NCBI GenBank assembly: GCA_011391345.1
Contig: JAABQR010000189.1
Coordinates: 1 to 15,419 of the forward strand
Reading direction: 5' to 3'
DNA from: Methanobacteriota archaeon
Lineage (GTDB): Archaea; Thermoplasmatota; Thermoplasmata; UBA10834
DNA: 15,419 bases
The position numbers and the translations under genes were made by a program. The notes under the pieces were generated by a model. It was not told the origin of the DNA and made no database searches. It saw only the letters and a program-made list of their open reading frames with translations. Position 1 is the first letter of the stretch; the number at the start of each line of letters is the position of its first letter. This document shows, piece after piece, positions 13,548 through 15,419 of the stretch.

Positions 13548-15419
13548 ATGCGGGACGAGTCGATGAGCATCATGCTTGGCGTCGCGAAGAAGGCGGGGTC
13601 GATAGCGTTGGCGGTCATCCTCGTGATGTCAATCAACTTCGTGACGTTCATGGTCCTCCCCGGAGACCCGTCCGCTTCAATGATCCCAAGAGGAGGCGTC
13701 CCTGACCTCTACGAGAGAATCGTCGAGGAGGCCCGGCTGAGCGACTCGCTCCTGGTACAGTACGTGGACTATATCCTGGACACGTTCACCGGGGACTTCA
13801 GAGTGAGCATCTCATCCCGGCCACTCGCAGACATCCAGGAGTTCATATGGGATGGTGTGGGGAAGACCTTGGCGCTTCTGGCCCTCGGCCTCCTGGGCTC
13901 ATTCGCCATTGGGGTGGCGCTCGAGCGTATAGCCCGGGGAGGTCGAGGTCGGACACGCTCAACGCTCGTGCATGGACTGTCTCTATTGCCGGTCTTCGTC
14001 CCGGCCTTCTCGCTCGCACTCACAATACTGTTCGTCAACGTCGAGTTCGGCCTCGGCCTTCCGATTGCGCTCAGTAGCCCAGTCGGGACGGGTAGAGACG
14101 GGTACGAGGTTCCGTGGTCCTCAGTGCTTGAGCACGCCCTGCTTCCGGTCTCGACAATCATCCTCTCGACCACTGGACTTGTTGTGTTGTATCTCAGGGA
14201 GGGGCTTCGGGACTGTCGGAGGAATGGGGCGACGAACGGCTCATGGTTGTCCATCTTCGCGTCCGGCCTCGTCAGCCTGAGACCGGTTGTTCACCTCCTT
14301 GTTGCCTGGACGATGACCGCGGTGCTCCTCGTGGACATCGCGTTCAGCTACGGAGGCCTGGGCGAGTACATGTGGACTGCCATGAACAACAGGGACATGC
14401 CAATCCTGATGGCAACCACGTTCCTCATCCCCATGATGGTGATGGGCACGAGCTCCATCCTCAGCCTGTCATTCCACCTGCTAGGAGATGGTAGGCTCCG
14501 AGAGGCGCTGAATGACTGGGGACATAGAATCACCGACGCGGTCCCGCGGGAGCCGGAGGCCACGGCAAACCTGACGACCTCGAGGAACTGGCTCGTCGGG
14601 GTATGGAAGTCATTCAGATCGAGCGCAACGGGTATGTTGGCGATGACCGTGCTCGTGATTATGATCGCTGTCGGGGCATTGGCGCCTGTGCTAGCGGTCT
14701 CCTCGGACCCGAACGTCAACCTCGAACCGAATCATTTCCCGGATTGGATCAACCCGCTCCCGCCATCTCTCGAGCCCTCACCATACACCGGCATGATACA
14801 CCTGCTAGGGACAGACCAAATCGGCAGGGATGCGTACAGCCTGTGGCTGTTCGGAGCGCGAGATGCGGCCATCATAATGATCGCATCGGCAGCGGGCATG
14901 GTATCCATCGGGCTCGCTGTTGGAATCGCAGCGTCGAAGACCATCGACGTCGCAGGACTGCCCGCAAGGGTCCTTGACTTCTTCCTCACGGCGGGCGCGC
15001 GGGCGATGGTCGCAACGCCGATCCTAGTGCTCATCGTTGCCAGGGCAATCGCCACAGGCTCGGATGACTTCGGCCTTGTGACCATGGTTCTCGCATTCTA
15101 TGCGTGGGCATGGGTGCTCGTAGTCCGGCCCATAAGGGAGAAGGCGAGGACCGCTGGACGCAGAGTCGACACGGGCTGGATGACACCGTCCATCCTGGCT
15201 GCGTCGCTCTCGGTCGCGAAGTTCGGGGTCCCGCTCATCATGGCCACGCACATCTCGCTCCGCACAATCGGCCTGCGCATCGGCGATGGGCTCGACTGGG
15301 GCACGATGACTTACTCGGCCTTCTCCTGGAGCGCATTGACAGCAGGCGACTGGCATCTCATCATCCCGCCGATGGTCGGCACCATGATCATCTGTTCCTG
15401 TGCGTTCGTCCTACTCGAC
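13548..15419 (+). CDS. Oligopeptide/dipeptide ABC transporter permease, DppB-like and DppC-like halves fused (runs off right edge)
   Basis: One frame is open for 624 codons to the window end. The first half is DppB-like: an N-terminal membrane helix, then VLPGDPSA near residue 35, LVQYVDYILDTFTGDFRVSI (about 66-85), several helices, and FSYGGLGEYMWTAMNNRDMP (about 266-285), typical of the end of DppB. After a polar linker (about 313-358) a second permease begins with a membrane helix and the DppC hallmark LLGTDQIGRDAYSLWLFGAR (about 419-438). An EAA-type loop (IREKARTAG) and WGTM follow near the end. The last visible residues, VLLD, correspond to the final helix of DppC, so little is missing. 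The protein would form the membrane channel of a peptide importer; solute-binding and ATPase genes may follow beyond the edge. ATG 13548 is chosen from the TATA spacing; ATG 13527 and 13563 are alternatives. Confidence 0.88.
   Translation, partial: MRDESMSIMLGVAKKAGSIALAVILVMSINFVTFMVLPGDPSASMIPRGGVPDLYERIVEEARLSDSLLVQYVDYILDTFTGDFRVSISSRPLADIQEFIWDGVGKTLALLALGLLGSFAIGVALERIARGGRGRTRSTLVHGLSLLPVFVPAFSLALTILFVNVEFGLGLPIALSSPVGTGRDGYEVPWSSVLEHALLPVSTIILSTTGLVVLYLREGLRDCRRNGATNGSWLSIFASGLVSLRPVVHLLVAWTMTAVLLVDIAFSYGGLGEYMWTAMNNRDMPILMATTFLIPMMVMGTSSILSLSFHLLGDGRLREALNDWGHRITDAVPREPEATANLTTSRNWLVGVWKSFRSSATGMLAMTVLVIMIAVGALAPVLAVSSDPNVNLEPNHFPDWINPLPPSLEPSPYTGMIHLLGTDQIGRDAYSLWLFGARDAAIIMIASAAGMVSIGLAVGIAASKTIDVAGLPARVLDFFLTAGARAMVATPILVLIVARAIATGSDDFGLVTMVLAFYAWAWVLVVRPIREKARTAGRRVDTGWMTPSILAASLSVAKFGVPLIMATHISLRTIGLRIGDGLDWGTMTYSAFSWSALTAGDWHLIIPPMVGTMIICSCAFVLLD

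Overview
The window is GC-rich and gene-dense, and it reads as chromosomal DNA from an archaeon. The signs are TATA-like boxes about 25-35 bases upstream of several starts, Shine-Dalgarno-led and apparently leaderless genes side by side, TTG and GTG starts, heavy use of AGG for arginine and ATA for isoleucine, and zinc-ribbon proteins of archaeal type. A Thermoplasmata-like euryarchaeon is my best guess; no rRNA or other marker gene is present to prove it. I see no tRNA, rRNA, CRISPR array, insertion sequence or prophage. Thirteen protein genes are supported, and two run off the window edges.

Left part (1-4208): a secreted M28 metallopeptidase with a PA domain (minus strand, C-terminus cut by the left edge) lies downstream of a NimA-like FMN split-barrel gene on the same strand. 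Divergent from them are a small DsrE-family sulfur-relay-type protein and an exported PHP-fold metallohydrolase.

Centre (4288-8478): a TATA-led two-gene unit encodes two different full-length MttB-superfamily methyltransferases. Neither has an in-frame amber codon, so they are non-pyrrolysine types, and no corrinoid protein or reactivase gene lies nearby. Converging on them is a cysteine-rich protein with an integrase-like N-terminal helical region. Its upstream region is shared with a divergent zinc-ribbon/LURP-one protein, which is followed by an exported, membrane-anchored zinc-dependent phospholipase C-like protein carrying a fibronectin III domain.

Right part (10734-15419): a double zinc-ribbon membrane protein, then a two-gene operon (ornithine cyclodeaminase/alanine dehydrogenase-family reductase followed by a threonine-dehydratase-family PLP enzyme). 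Divergent from this operon is an oligopeptide ABC permease in which the DppB-like and DppC-like halves are one continuous polypeptide.

Taken together, the genes suggest a heterotroph that digests peptides and lipids outside the cell, imports oligopeptides, and handles amino acids and possibly methylated amines (inference). The items most worth following up are the tandem orphan MttB pair, the fused permease, the dehydratase/imine-reductase operon and the cysteine-rich integrase-like protein.
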